Assembly: GCA_039881145.1 (NCBI GenBank)
Contig: JAYKKI010000038.1
Span: forward strand, 4,948,501 to 5,012,500
Origin: Druceiella hillmani
Taxonomy: Eukaryota; Arthropoda; Insecta; Lepidoptera; Hepialidae
DNA: 64,000 bases
Direction of reading: 5' to 3'
Made by a program: the position numbers and the translations under genes. A model generated the notes under the pieces. That model had not been told where the DNA came from. It did no database searches and saw only the letters and a program-made list of their open reading frames with translations. Every line of letters begins with the position of its first letter. Position 1 is the first letter of the stretch. Below are positions 1-10,739 of this stretch, piece by piece.

Positions 1-1170
1 CGTTAAATCCGTTCCAGTTCAGAAGCTTGTAAAATACCTTCACTGATGCTAATCTAAAGAGTTTCGAAGCAATTACAACTTCTTATCTTAAACTAGCTGG
101 ACCAGTTTTGTGCTAACAGATAGTGTAAAAGGCATTGCAATAGAGGCTGAAATACGAGCCAGGTTTCAATTAAATAATAGAAGGTTTTCTAATAGTCTAC
201 AAGTGCTAGATATGGAGACCAATCACATGCTCCCTATTTCTATTTAATCTGTCATATAATGTAGCACATAACGTGAATCTGATCTACGTAAATACAGCTT
301 TTTCGAAAACTGGTTGATTTGGGTAACTGAAAGTCATCAACATTGTGTGCTAGTCAATTCATGATAATTCTCGAAAATAACTTTTAAACGTAGAATAGAA
401 GAGTAATGGGTCTTCAAATTTCAGCACGGTATTATACCCCCTTTTAAAGAACTGCACTCTTGAGTATGACATAATAACGCAGCTTTTAATGGGCTTTATT
501 ATTGATGAACTATCTATAATACCATTATCACATTGTTACTCTTTAGTTGCTGATGAGCCATTCTTATCGGTCAATTTAGCTCTTGGATCATAGACCGTGT
601 TATCGACATTGTATAAGGTATTTAACAGTTCAAGATCTCTGATATCGCGAAACTACGTCGCCTTTGTCGATCTTCAGCTTTGTCTACTGACTTAGCTCAA
701 TGGAATGATTTCTTGCGAATAGTTTGGTAGCTTTGTTCCATTCAATTGTTTCTTTAATATATTTTGTATTAAAGACACCAAAGTCCTGTCGGGTAGACTT
801 AGAGATCTGCTCATATAGCTGTTCGTCATTTATCTTGTCAACTGAAGATTATAAATTCGTATTGATATGTTTCGCCATGTTCTGTGATTCTCTTACTGAA
901 AGTATATTATAAAAATCGATGTATTTTAAAAAAATAGGAATCGGCAAATTCGTTTTATTATGAAAAAATTGATTGAATAAAAAAGTTACTCACAGTTATA
1001 CGTCCATATCTGTATTGCTAAATCTCTTTTCATACTTTCACTTTAAATTTGAAATTAGATACGCTTAATTTAACAACATATAAATAGTGAATAAAGGCAC
1101 GAGTTAAATAAGAAAATGAAAAAATTACAAATTTTGAAAAAGAGATAACGTCTATCTTACTAAATATTAA
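1..1170. other. Intergenic DNA, no supported gene
   Basis: AT-rich sequence without a recognisable gene. The only coding-like signal is the minus-strand stretch at about 500-915, listed separately. Confidence 0.5.
500..915 (-). pseudogene. Coding-like relic of unknown family
   Basis: Read on the minus strand, about 907 down to 650 gives a protein-like frame (for example VDKINDEQLYEQISKST) broken by a TAA and a TAG. A second frame continues it to about 540 (for example DLELLNTLYNVDNTVYDP) and ends at a stop. Composition is polar and non-repetitive, unlike chance AT-rich reading. I do not recognise the family and see no start codon or splice sites. It could be a decayed transposon gene or a retrocopy. 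This is inference from coding appearance only. Confidence 0.2.
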
Positions 1171-1178
1171 CAACAATG

Positions 1179-1280
<102 letters not shown>

Positions 1281-1352
1281 ATTAAAGAGTTACAGTATTC
1301 AAGATCTCTTGAAGAAAACTGTTATGTAAAATTACTGATTACAATAAATGAA

Positions 1353-1380
1353 GGGTCCACTGCAATAACGATGAATGTCC
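1353..1380 (+). repeat. Left terminal inverted repeat (28 bp)
   Basis: Begins GGGTCCACTGCAATAACG. It is the exact reverse complement of 3615-3642. Confidence 0.9.
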
Positions 1381-1689
1381 TTTGTGATTTGTTTTGAGAT
1401 AATTGGAATTTAAGTTTATAATTGGAGTAATGAAAGTCAGAATTGAACTTAGAAATATTATTTTTATTTATGTTAAAGACAATGTATCCTAGTAGTATTT
1501 CTTTAGATAATAATAATTTTTTAAGTATTATAAAGCAATAAAAAAATATAAAACCTTATGTAAGTCTTGAAATGTTCATACTTAGCTCACAATCAATAAC
1601 GATAGTTGTCCGAATGCCTGGTTTATTATACTTCTGATTCTTTAATATTTGTGTCATGAGGAAGTTCGTCATAATACCGTTTCGTTTCA

Positions 1690-3302
1690 GGCCTACAGAA
1701 TTTTTATATTTTGCTTTTGATATATATTTCGTATTTTATTTTGCTTTTGATATAGGCAGCTTGTCTTTGTAAGCTAAATTAGGTAATTTAAATTCTCCCT
1801 TATCATTACCTGCCTTCATAGATTTAAAAGAAGCCGGTGTGTTAACCACACTTGATTCCCATGGACAATTATTAAAGTTTCTATGAAACACGAGCCGTGG
1901 ATGTTCTTTGTGGATTCGGAATTCACGCACTGGTCTTATGGGGGAAAGGACAGGTTTTTTTGTAAAACGGTTTTAGAAATTCAGTCCAGCCCTTGAATTC
2001 ATCTTGTGAACACTCGATGACATCAAAAGGTTTCGGTTTCTGTCGAGCTTCACGTACGTGTTCGGCCCATTCTTCAGGGAATCAATCCTAGCTTTTTGAT
2101 TTATGAAGGCCATGTTCCGGTCGCATTCAAGGTACGAGTGACATATAATCAGGAATATAACTGTGACAGATTCTAAACAATCGCAAGAGTGCGCTATGTA
2201 GTGTAGCATTCTGAAGATGGTGTAATTTTTGTTTTGACCACCACGTGAGTCACAGAAAATTATAAGAGTTTTGCCCTATATATCCATTTTATTATATATG
2301 AAATGGAAGAGATGTGAGGCCACATCATCTGATCCTTTTTTTCCAATACTCTCATTGTATGTGAAAAAGTAAGATGAGGAATCAGCAAGCACATGAATAT
2401 TAAACAAATAATAACTAAGCTGCCTCTTATAATATACATCATTTGTAGTTATGTTTGGTGTCGGGAGATTTTTTGAGAAATCCATTGCTATAGCGATTGT
2501 TGTGGCATCTTGCCTAGCTCTCAAACGAGCTTTGCGTTTATTATCATAAAAGATTTTTCCTCTCTTTTTATGTGCTAGGTTCTCAATTTCCAGCTTTCGA
2601 ACTTGAGACAAAATCTGCGATTTTTCTTGACCATCAGGAAGAGAAGCAATTTTAATTTCAAGATGTTTTTTCTCTGCTTGGAATTCGTCGCAAGTCGAAC
2701 ATGTATCCATTCTGGGATACCCAAATGATATATTGAAATTTTTATTGAATAAGTTACGATATGTTTCGTATGATACTTTGTTATTTGAATGATCTTTGTT
2801 AAACATTTTGTGAATCTTAGACAAGTTTAACTCATCAGACAAATATATTTTTTGACTTTCGCGTAAATTGTAGTGGCCTTTTTTACCTTTGGCTGATTTC
2901 AGGGCATCAATCTGCTTGTACATCAAATCAGTAGTTTGTTCGGGAAGCTGCTTTTTAACATGTTTCCCCCGTTTATCTTCTTGAAGAACACCATGGTCAG
3001 TTAGTGATTTCTGAAGAAACTGCATTTTCTTCAGTTATTCGCGGACGACGACGTTGTACATTAAATACAGTTATAAGCCCACATAAATAATTATCCTGAT
3101 CATACCTGTCGGCAAAATTATTAAATTGTCCTATTATTCTTCTCCTCTGGTCTGTATTTGTCACTTCAAAACATTTGAAACGATCACATTTGCAGTCATC
3201 GCCAATCTCATGTCCCTGGAGTCGAAGTTTCTTGAAAACATCACTCATTCTGCCTGTGCGTTTTCTTTTTTTCGTTTCGTTGCTTTCGGCCATAATTTTC
3301 AC
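1690..3302 (-). pseudogene. Decayed transposase-like gene (DUF7869-like family)
   Basis: The ATG at 3302 opens a frame with a basic N-terminus (MKIMAESNETKKRKRTGRMS) and a Cys cluster, CKCDRFKC. A one-base shift near 3010 passes into a 249-residue frame with a second Cys pair (CSTCDEFQAEK) and the block MDFSKNLPTPNITTNDVYYK. Later pieces in other frames read ICHSYLECDRNMAFINQKAR (about 2150-2080) and MREFRIHKEHPRLVFHRNF (about 1930-1870). I recall these blocks, in this order, from a large family of uncharacterised, transposon-borne proteins in insects and cnidarians (DUF7869 / 'integrase catalytic-like' in automatic annotation). The name is from memory and not certain. At least three frameshifts make it non-functional. 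Perfect TIRs around it support a role as transposase. Confidence 0.6.
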
Positions 3303-3614
3303 AAATAAATCACTTAAATACGTTTAACACAACCTTACAACCGCGTGACACAGTCAAGACTGTCAATACTGTCAAAACAAACGCCACCCGTCGCCGACGG
3401 TTCGACTACAAGATGGCTGCCATTACGAGGCGATGGACATTTATCGTTATAGCCGTGAACACCTGTGATGCTGAGCGTTCTAGCCGTGTAGCCCAATATT
3501 AAAAACGTATTTATCTCGGAACTTTAAACGATATTGCTGTGTTTGTAAACGAGATTACTAACTGCATATGTCAAGTTACCGAATACCGTTACTAACTCAG
3601 ATTTGAATAATTGT

Positions 3615-3642
3615 GGACATTCATCGTTATTGCAGTGGACCC
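3615..3642 (-). repeat. Right terminal inverted repeat (28 bp)
   Basis: Exact reverse complement of 1353-1380. An inboard one-mismatch copy of its outer half lies at 3435-3450. Confidence 0.9.
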
Positions 3643-4671
3643 ATCAAATGACTTCATATATATTTAAATAAAGCCTTTCTATTAAATAAACCTATACTAT
3701 TCGAGCGGTAAATTAACATAAAAGTAAATGGAACAAACTGGCTCAGATATAAGCGAAAACACTAATAATCACTGGCCTTACGATGGCGTAACGTATTCAA
3801 TCCGACTTGCCGCGGAAAGTAGCCTGTACTAAAAAAACTATTAATATAGGTATTTTCAAAAGTAGTCATACATCTTAAAATTATGTTAAATTCCTATTGA
3901 ATATCAAGAATAAAAATTAAGATTGGTTTAGACGGTATATATTTGTTTCTTCCTAAATCGGAACGTCAATCCTTCCCATGTTACAAACCGGATTCTCCTA
4001 TCGCGTATCTATCATTCTTAATAACTAAATTCTACACAACTTAATTTAAAAGCAACAACTCTCAGGAATCAGTAAGTTGTAAATTAGATTAACAGGCAAC
4101 ACCCCGCCAAGATGAAATTTGACGCAAGTCCCACGATCGCAATATCGGCAGGAAGAAGACTTAAAATCAAGCGACGCATCCATCGAACAGTTTATGAAAT
4201 CTTTAATTAACGCCTGCCTTGTATAATAAATTCTGTAATTATTGTAAACAATAGTCAGCATCAACAGCCTCATATCCTCTTCAACGCCATTTAAGGTAAT
4301 GCTCATAACACTGGCCAAAGAATATTGACTTTTAGGTATTCTGCACGTAAAGTAGTTTTTTTTTATGTTGCCATGCTAAATGCGAAAATAACAATAATAT
4401 TTGAAAATTATTTGTAGTTTCAAAGAAAACAATTTATTTAATTTAGTTACAAGAATAATAGAGAACACATATTTTTTTACTCTGTTGCTGAATGTCGACC
4501 TTTTTTTTCGGCTGCCTGCTTTTAGTCTAATTCTGAACGATCTCTAGTCTTTCCCTGATAACGTTTCTCCACGTTCTTTATATTCTGACCAGCGCGCTCC
4601 CGATATTCGTCACTTAATGCCCCATATTTCGTTGAGAAGAAGTTTAACTATAAAAATTTCAAAATATTATA
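3643..4671. other. Intergenic DNA
   Basis: No recognised gene. A 90-codon minus-strand frame at 4046-4318 has a Cys-rich segment (SCRYCDRGTCVKFH) but no known match, so I do not call it. Confidence 0.4.
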
Positions 4672-4863
4672 TTAACACTTTTGTCTAGTACAGAAAGAAG
4701 TTAAAACTACACCACATTCGAAAAGGTTCCACCGTTGCAATCTTGGGCTTAGATGTTCCAATGTGTTCTTTGGCAATTCTAAGTCTCTCACGAGATTGTT
4801 TATTTCAGAGTGTATTATCCTGTGTGGCTGTTGAGATGATAGTAGAGGTAGGTACTTATTCAT
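4672..4863 (-). pseudogene. Fragment of a repetitive arthropod TE-type protein
   Basis: The 63-residue frame contains HSEINNLVRDLELPKN, then a segment ending LSPRLQRWNLFECG. I recognise this block (a 'V-R-D-L-x-L-x-K ... S-R-L-Q-x-W-N-L-L' pattern) from multicopy uncharacterised proteins in arthropod genomes that behave like mobile-element genes. Only this piece is visible in frame. Downstream minus-strand sequence at about 4620-4520 is also coding-like (DEYRERAGQNIKNVE in one frame) and may be a continuation. Function unknown. Confidence 0.4.
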
Positions 4864-5488
4864 ATTTTGAGGAAGTTGACTGTTAATCGTGTGTTATTTC
4901 ATCTTCATTATTGTGGGAATATCACTATTATGGTCATATAATATCATTATCATTATTACAGGAATTAGATTTGAGTACTGATCACTGTGCGGCAGATGAA
5001 GAGTGGAAAACATCCAGAAATATAACAAAAGTTCTCAGGATCATTCACATATTTTAGAGACTTTTTTTATGATATAAACTTGAATACTATATCATACTTA
5101 TTTATATAGAGAAGAATACAAGAGAAAATGATACTTTTAACACTTCACTGCCGACAAATAAAGCAAACATTTACACTTGTCAGTTGAATGAGGGTAGAAT
5201 CATAATATTCCGAAGATGTCACGTATCGCGGAAATAACTTTTATGCTTATTGTACTTTTTATACTTATTTATACCTTTCTGCTCGAACTAAGAAATAACT
5301 TTTATATAGGGACGTGTATTCAGCATGGCCATACGAGTACAAATTTATTAAGAATACTTTAGGTACTATTTCACTGTATACTAGTGTAATCGCCACGCTG
5401 AGCAGATGAGTTGACGATCGCAGTGCGTACAGTCTCGCACCAGAGGCACTGCTGCCCGTTAGTTGCTGTGGCGCTTAGCTACGTGATA
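4864..5488. other. Intergenic DNA with a GC-richer end
   Basis: No gene seen. From about 5380 the base composition rises in GC and leads into the palindrome at 5489. Confidence 0.5.
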
Positions 5489-5542
5489 CTCGTCGAGCGG
5501 GGCTGAGCGATGTATATACATCGCTCAACCCCGCTTGACGAG
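5489..5542. repeat. 54-bp near-perfect palindrome
   Basis: The 26-base arms at 5489-5514 and 5517-5542 pair with two mismatches (both G/T-type) around a 2-base centre. The arms are GC-rich (CTCGTCGAGCGGGG...), unlike the AT-rich surroundings. It could form a long hairpin or cruciform, or be the head-to-head junction of two repeat ends. Confidence 0.85.
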
Positions 5543-5790
5543 CAGCCGGAAATCGAAACTGGGATCCCGCAGTACGCCACGCCAACAAGGTCGTAATCTC
5601 TTTTTTTGGTCATAACTTTTTTTTTAAATACCACTGCGCTTATGGTGAACAATACATGCTACTTTTTTCAGTCGAAGAAGCTCTCAAATATAATAAAAAT
5701 AAAAAAAATATCTTAATAACCTAAGAACATAACATAATTTGTAATACCTAAAATAAATTAAAAAAAATGTTTGGTGCTATAATGAAAACT

Positions 5791-6345
5791 GGGGAAGGGG
5801 AAGGGGAAGGGGAAGGGGAAGGGGAAGGGGAAGGGGAAGGGGAAGGGGAAGGGGAAGGGGAAGGGGAAGGGGAAGGGGAAGGGGAAGGGGAAGGGGAAGG
5901 GGAAGGGGAAGGGGAAGGGGAAGGGGAAGGGGAAGGGGAAGGGGAAGGGGAAGGGGAAGGGGAAGGGGAAGGGGAAGGGGAAGGGGAAGGGGAAGGGGAA
6001 GGGGAAGGGGAAGGGGAAGGGGAAGGGGAAGGGGAAGGGGAAGGGGAAGGGGAAGGGGAAGGGGAAGGGGAAGGGGAAGGGGAAGGGGAAGGGGGAGGGG
6101 AAGGGGAAGGGGAAGGGGAAGGGGAAGGGGAAGGGGGAGGGGTGGGGAAGAGGGAGAGGGTGTATTGAGGGCGTGAAGGGGGAGGAGAGTGGAAGTGGAA
6201 GGTGTAGGGGAAAGGGAAGGGGAGGGGGAGGTGACGGTGAGGGGTGGGGAAGCGGAATGGCAAGGTGTAGTGGATTGCAAAGGGGAAGCCGAAGGGGAAG
6301 TAGAAGGCGAATGCGAGGGCGAACGCGAACGCCAAGGTGTACGCG
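5791..6345. repeat. (GGGGAA)n hexanucleotide array
   Basis: About 58 nearly perfect GGGGAA units fill 5791-6140. A degenerate, hexamer-derived zone follows to about 6345 (GGCGAATGCGAGGGCGAA). The apparent Gly-Glu, Pro-Ser and Leu-Pro proteins in the frames are repeat artefacts. The plus strand is a regular run of G4 tracts and should form G-quadruplexes. Confidence 0.95.
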
Positions 6346-6454
6346 AAAAATATACGAAGTATCAATAAATGTACGAACAAAAAACCCACCGAATCCGGTG
6401 TTTGCATAATATATAAGGTCTATAATTTACAAACCTGCCTATATTCTTTTCACA

Positions 6455-7330
6455 TTCAAGATTTATTTCATATTTGATACAGATTTCTTATTTGGTCGTT
6501 CGATTAATTTAACCTTTGAATCGAAACAAACCCGGTCCATATTTTTATTGTACTTTACAACTTCAGGACAAGTTACACTCATCTTGTCACCGCTATCTTG
6601 TACACGCCTCTTGACTGTCGTTGTCAATATGGTTGATAAGAAATTTATCAGTAAAAAAATAACTTTGTTATCCATCTATTTTATGAAAGATATACCATTG
6701 CTGCTGACTGTGAAAATGTCTTCACGATTCATATTTTTATCAGTTGGCATATTTTTTGGTACATTCTTCCTATTTGTACGCGCAAACCTTTATATTCATA
6801 TTCGCCAATGTATACTGAAGATTAGGGGAATTGAAAAAATTATAGAAGTATAGTTCATAACCTATACCTTATAAACCTTCAGAAAAATGCAGCATAACCG
6901 ATTCACCCAATCCAGTTTCAATGCCACCTTTTTTCTTCCCCATATACAAATAAAACTGAAATAGATAGCCAGTAGAAGAGTCCGCTCTGCACCACATTTT
7001 GAATCCCCATTTAATGGTTTGTTTTTGACATATGGCTTCATTATATTATGCCCCTTGAATATTATCATATGTTCGTCTATTGCCTGGGTTTTAGTGTTGG
7101 TCAAAAATATCTTTTCCAGGTTTCCAATGAATACTGCATGACGACAAAAATGGACAATTCTTAATAGAATACAACTGGACTCCCCATAAAAATGTGTCAA
7201 TAAATACGGTGTTTAGAAAATGTTTTGTCGAGATCGACATATTTTGAAAAAGGACTGAGTAATTCAGATTTGGCAATATTTCACTCATAACTTGCCTTAT
7301 TATCAGTATACAAAATATATAGACCAAGGA
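6455..7330 (-). pseudogene. piggyBac-type transposase relic
   Basis: Cut-and-paste transposase remains. Reading the minus strand: TQAIDEHMIIFKGHNIMKPY (about 7095-7040) is the typical DE-M-x-P/I-F-K-G block around a catalytic acidic residue. A broken YLFQFYLYMGKKE-like segment follows (about 6970). Then come a W-M-D-x-K segment (about 6665-6640) and MSVTCPEVVKYNKNMDRV (about 6575-6520), the conserved S/T-C-P-x-V-V-x-x-Y-N-K-x-M block that precedes the last catalytic Asp. Frameshifts and stops separate the pieces and the N-terminus is poorly preserved. No TTAA-bounded ends were identified. Clearly inactive. Confidence 0.7.
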
Positions 7331-8853
7331 TATGTTTTAAAACACTGATTCTTTCAGCGAACACTCCTGCTAATTGTAAAATAATAATAAGATTCCGGCT
7401 GAGCCCTATTGGGATTCTCGTTATAAACATCCATTTCTAAGATAAGCACACATTTATCAGTGATAGATAAAAATTACCGGAGTAGCAATGAATACAGAAG
7501 AGAGAGTCATAATTATTATTCTGTTTTATATTATCACTATTGTTTATAAATTTTAATGGATCAAATTGTTGGGATTTGTTTTCAATATAATGACCTTTAT
7601 ACTTTATTAGGGAAAATTTATCTAAGATATACTTAATAGTAAAAGTAAAAAACTTTAACAAATTGTTTTAAATATTAAAGGTTTTTTCCTGTTCAGATTT
7701 ATTTAATACTAGCTGTGCCTACGACTTCATTGGTGTGGAAAACTAGAGAGACTAGTGGTTGTTATGGGTTATGTTCCAAAAATGTATAATTGGGTTTTAT
7801 TACAATCAATTACTATAACTCGTTATGCCTATTACCAGAGAAAACCCCCACTACGATAACAAGGAATTTCCAAAATAAATAAAAAAAATTGTTACCTGCT
7901 ATGATTCAATTATTTTTTTGTATATGTGTCTTATATTTTTGGTTTACATGATAAATATGGGTATTTGGTGACATGATAAATATCATAATAAAATATTTTA
8001 ATCACAGTCTATCTCCTACAAAATAACTTGCCACGTTAATATGTTGGCTATAAAAATCAACTAAGCAGTTAGTAATATAACTCAAGGCGAATAAAATATA
8101 ATGTTTATATAAACATTTCTTTACTTCGCAGTTGGCCATCCATATCTCTATCTCTCTTATCGAAACAAATCAGCCAAACAGTGTTTGCTGAATTTTTTCC
8201 TTCGTTTGGAACTCGAGATGCAATATTCCAAATAAAATGTTTTGGATAATTTCGAACACAGTAATGTTCCGGAACACTGAGTTTTTTCTGTAAATTTATA
8301 TGTGTCTAGTCAGTCTATTTGGAAACCACACACTGTATGTTCTGTGCTGCACACTATGTTTCATTAGGTTATGGCCAGATCCGTATTTTACTTTATATTG
8401 TTATTTATATTGTGAATATGATGAAACTGAGGTGCGAAAATTATGTTGGGTAGACGTTCGTGGCTGAAATTTGTTTGGATTTTAGGAGGCTAAGACACAA
8501 TTACCGCCAACATCAATGCCATTGATGTTCAAAAAGCAAAAGCAGCTTGCTATGACCATCGATTTATCTCTTTATGTATACACATTAAAAATTAAAAGAC
8601 AGTTAATAGCGTATTGAAGAAGTTAAAATCGCTTTTCGATGACTCACTACACGCTACACGTCCAAGGTATGTATCTTGTTAAGAAATTTCATTTCAATTC
8701 GTCTGGAAAATAGAAAATCAATGATGACATACATTACTCAACAGTGAAGAAATTAAGAAGAACTGGTTTCAAAATAAGTGACGAATGTGTTGGTTCTTTG
8801 CTTTTAAGGTTAACAGATAAATTTTCACCTATGATCATGGCCATTGCTATACC

Positions 8854-8854
<1 letters not shown>
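7331..8854. other. Intergenic DNA
   Basis: No gene recognised. It holds the short repeat fragment at 7708-7738 and otherwise featureless AT-rich sequence. Confidence 0.4.
7708..7738 (+). repeat. Head of a common arthropod interspersed repeat
   Basis: ACTAGCTGTGCCTACGACTT followed by CATTGGTGTGG resembles the ACTAGCTGTTGCCCGCGACTTCG...GCGTGG start that I recall from widespread insect repeats. The matching tail of such repeats is seen, in tandem, at 29736-30262. Confidence 0.35.

Positions 8855-8942
<88 letters not shown>
8855..8942. repeat. (TA)n microsatellite, left insertion flank
   Basis: An uninterrupted TA run directly abuts the left terminus of the TIR-bounded Gypsy element. The same alphabet (ATATA) resumes right of the element at 15706, so the element sits inside a former (TA)n tract. 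Confidence 0.95.
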
Positions 8943-8945
<3 letters not shown>

Positions 8946-9195
8946 AAGAATTTAAAATCGGAAATTTAAATAGAATTAAAAGAGTGATTTAATACATAAT
9001 ACGCCTATAATTAATTACTTTTACAGAGTATACGAGTATGTAAGTACGTAAGTAAAATACGTCCAGTCCGAACCGAGTCCCTTTCCAAAGTGCCACGCGT
9101 CGTAATCTCCCGCTTTAAGCTGCTCACCATCGCTCGCCTTGAAGTAGGATTCGGGAGAAGCGAGGGCCGCAGCTTTTCTTAGCTCAACTCCAACA
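8943..9195 (+). repeat. Left 253-bp terminal inverted repeat
   Basis: Starts TGTAAGAATTTAAAATCGG and ends CTCAACTCCAACA. It is the reverse complement of 15453-15705 with four substitutions. Its inner end is thus an inverted copy of the last codons of pol (VLELS-stop) carried by the right repeat. Confidence 0.95.
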
Positions 9196-9509
9196 ATGAA
9201 TCGGTTACTATTTATTTCGTATAAGTTTGTATTGTGATTTGTGTGAAAGTTCTAAAATACGTGATTGGAATACATAAATGTGAATCAGTGCATTGTGCTG
9301 TAGTTTTACAGTTGTTCGTTCACGGTGGTCGAAATCTGAAGTGGGTGAGGCACCGCGCTGCATGTTTACATTACATGCGCCGGATTTGGATAGTGTTTAT
9401 GCGACAGGGTCAGGTGACATTACCCCTTATTCATTACTGTTGATAACGGATACTTTGTTCCTTTGTATCGAATATTGACCTACTACTTATATTTTGAATT
9501 TATTTAATT
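9196..9509 (+). other. Leader between left repeat and gag
   Basis: About 314 bp without a gene. A tRNA-complementary primer-binding site would be expected next to a 5' LTR (usually starting TGG), but none is evident after position 9195. Two short overlapping frames here are not supported as genes. Confidence 0.5.
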
Positions 9510-10735
9510 ATGTCTGACCGGAAATCTCGAAGCAGAAATAGATGTAGTAATAAAAGCCGTCATGGTAATAAGAGTCGACGTTTATCGCCCGGCAGCGATC
9601 TTAAACAACAAATGCAGTATATTATAGGTCGTTTAAACGTGTTGGAAAATCAATCTGTTTCCACGTCGTCCCCACGGGTTGATGTAGGTCAGCATTCAGC
9701 TGAGCCCACACATTTGGGATGGCAAAGTGGAACGCCTCTAGGCACGTCACCTTCTAGATTAATACCTCACAATAGCGAGTTGACTGATCGTGACGGGACA
9801 GCCGCACCCGCAGCAGATGGGCCATCTGGAGCTCCGTTCCGTGATAGCGCGGTACAATCAGATCAAACAGATATATTAGTTAACGCGATACGTTCGATGA
9901 ACACAGCAGTAGGATCTAATCAACCGTATTATATTTCTAACTTCGATCCTAGTCTGCACGACATCGAAACGTGGTGCCAAGAGGTAGATCGTGCCAAAGA
10001 AACTAATAATTGGAGTGATAATGAGTGTCTTTCTCGGATCGGTAATTGTTTGAAGGGTGATGCTCGAACGTGGCTCAGTGAGTGGATCACAAATGATCGT
10101 AGTTGGAGTAATTTTAAAAAAGAGTTTAAACCATTGTGTCCCAAAAACGTTAACGTTGCTAACATTTTGTTTGACGTGATGAATACCACCTTCAACATAT
10201 GCTGATTATGCACGCCGTTCATTACTGCGTTTACGAATCGTTACTGGTTTGAGTGACGAATTAATTTCCGCAATAGTTATTCGGGGAATTACCGATTCAC
10301 AAATCCGAGCAACTGTAACTAACGCAAAGTTGATGCCTTATGATTTAGTTGAATTTTTATCAATTTATGTTAAACCCAGTCCTAATACTTTTATTAGCGA
10401 CACATCCCAAGTTGTGTCTCGTAATCGACGTGACATTTCGAAAGTGAAACGAACCGATTTTGGTAGGAAACGGCGTTTTGATGGTAACAAATGTTTTTCG
10501 TGTGGACTCTTGGGACACGTACTTGCTAATTGCCATAGAAGACATAAAATAAATCTTAACATCAATAGTTTTTCTACTACACGGAAATCTGACACTCGTA
10601 TTACAATTAATCAAGGTAAAACGGAAACGTGTTCCTTTTGTAAGAAACCTGGTCATAAGACAACAGGTTTCTAACCTGTTTTGCTAAAATAAAATCCGAA
10701 TCTCGAAACAAAAATAACGTTAATTTCTGCTGTGA
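9510..10735 (+). pseudogene. Gag-like protein of the TIR-bounded element
   Basis: The ATG at 9510 starts an Arg/Ser-rich N-terminus (MSDRKSRSRNRCSNKSRHGN), followed by a capsid-like region with IETWCQEVDRAKETNNWSDN and ARTWLSEWITNDRSW, typical of Gypsy capsids. A one-base shift near 10190 passes to a second frame that ends in two nucleocapsid zinc knuckles, CFSCGLLGHVLANC (about 10492-10533) and CSFCKKPGHKTT (about 10630-10665). The second is broken by a short insertion and shift at about 10665. Gag would coat the RNA and form particles. The two frameshifts make this copy defective, unless they are assembly indels. Confidence 0.75.
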
Positions 10736-10739
10736 AAAG

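Larger units (their letters stand above)
1353..3642 (-). mobile_element. DNA transposon with perfect 28-bp TIRs
   Basis: The ends, 1353-1380 and 3615-3642, are exact inverted copies over 28 bp. A second, weaker inverted pair of the core motif ATAACGAT..TGTCC lies inboard at 1596-1611 and 3435-3450, so each end carries two related sites, as expected for transposase binding. The single decayed gene inside (3302 to about 1690, minus strand) occupies most of the element. The flanks (AATGAA on the left, ATCAAATGA on the right) give no clear target-site duplication. The superfamily is not certain. The element is about 2.3 kb, short enough to be a full-length autonomous copy that has since mutated. 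Confidence 0.75.

Noticed and set aside
3405..3425. AAGATGGCTGCC as a YY1-type promoter site of the transposase gene
   Set aside because: The match is short and lies in GC-richer leader sequence. Nothing else supports a functional site.
5748..6407. Long Pro-Ser, Leu-Pro and Gly-Glu repeat proteins
   Set aside because: They are all frames of one hexanucleotide array, open on both strands. No independent coding evidence.
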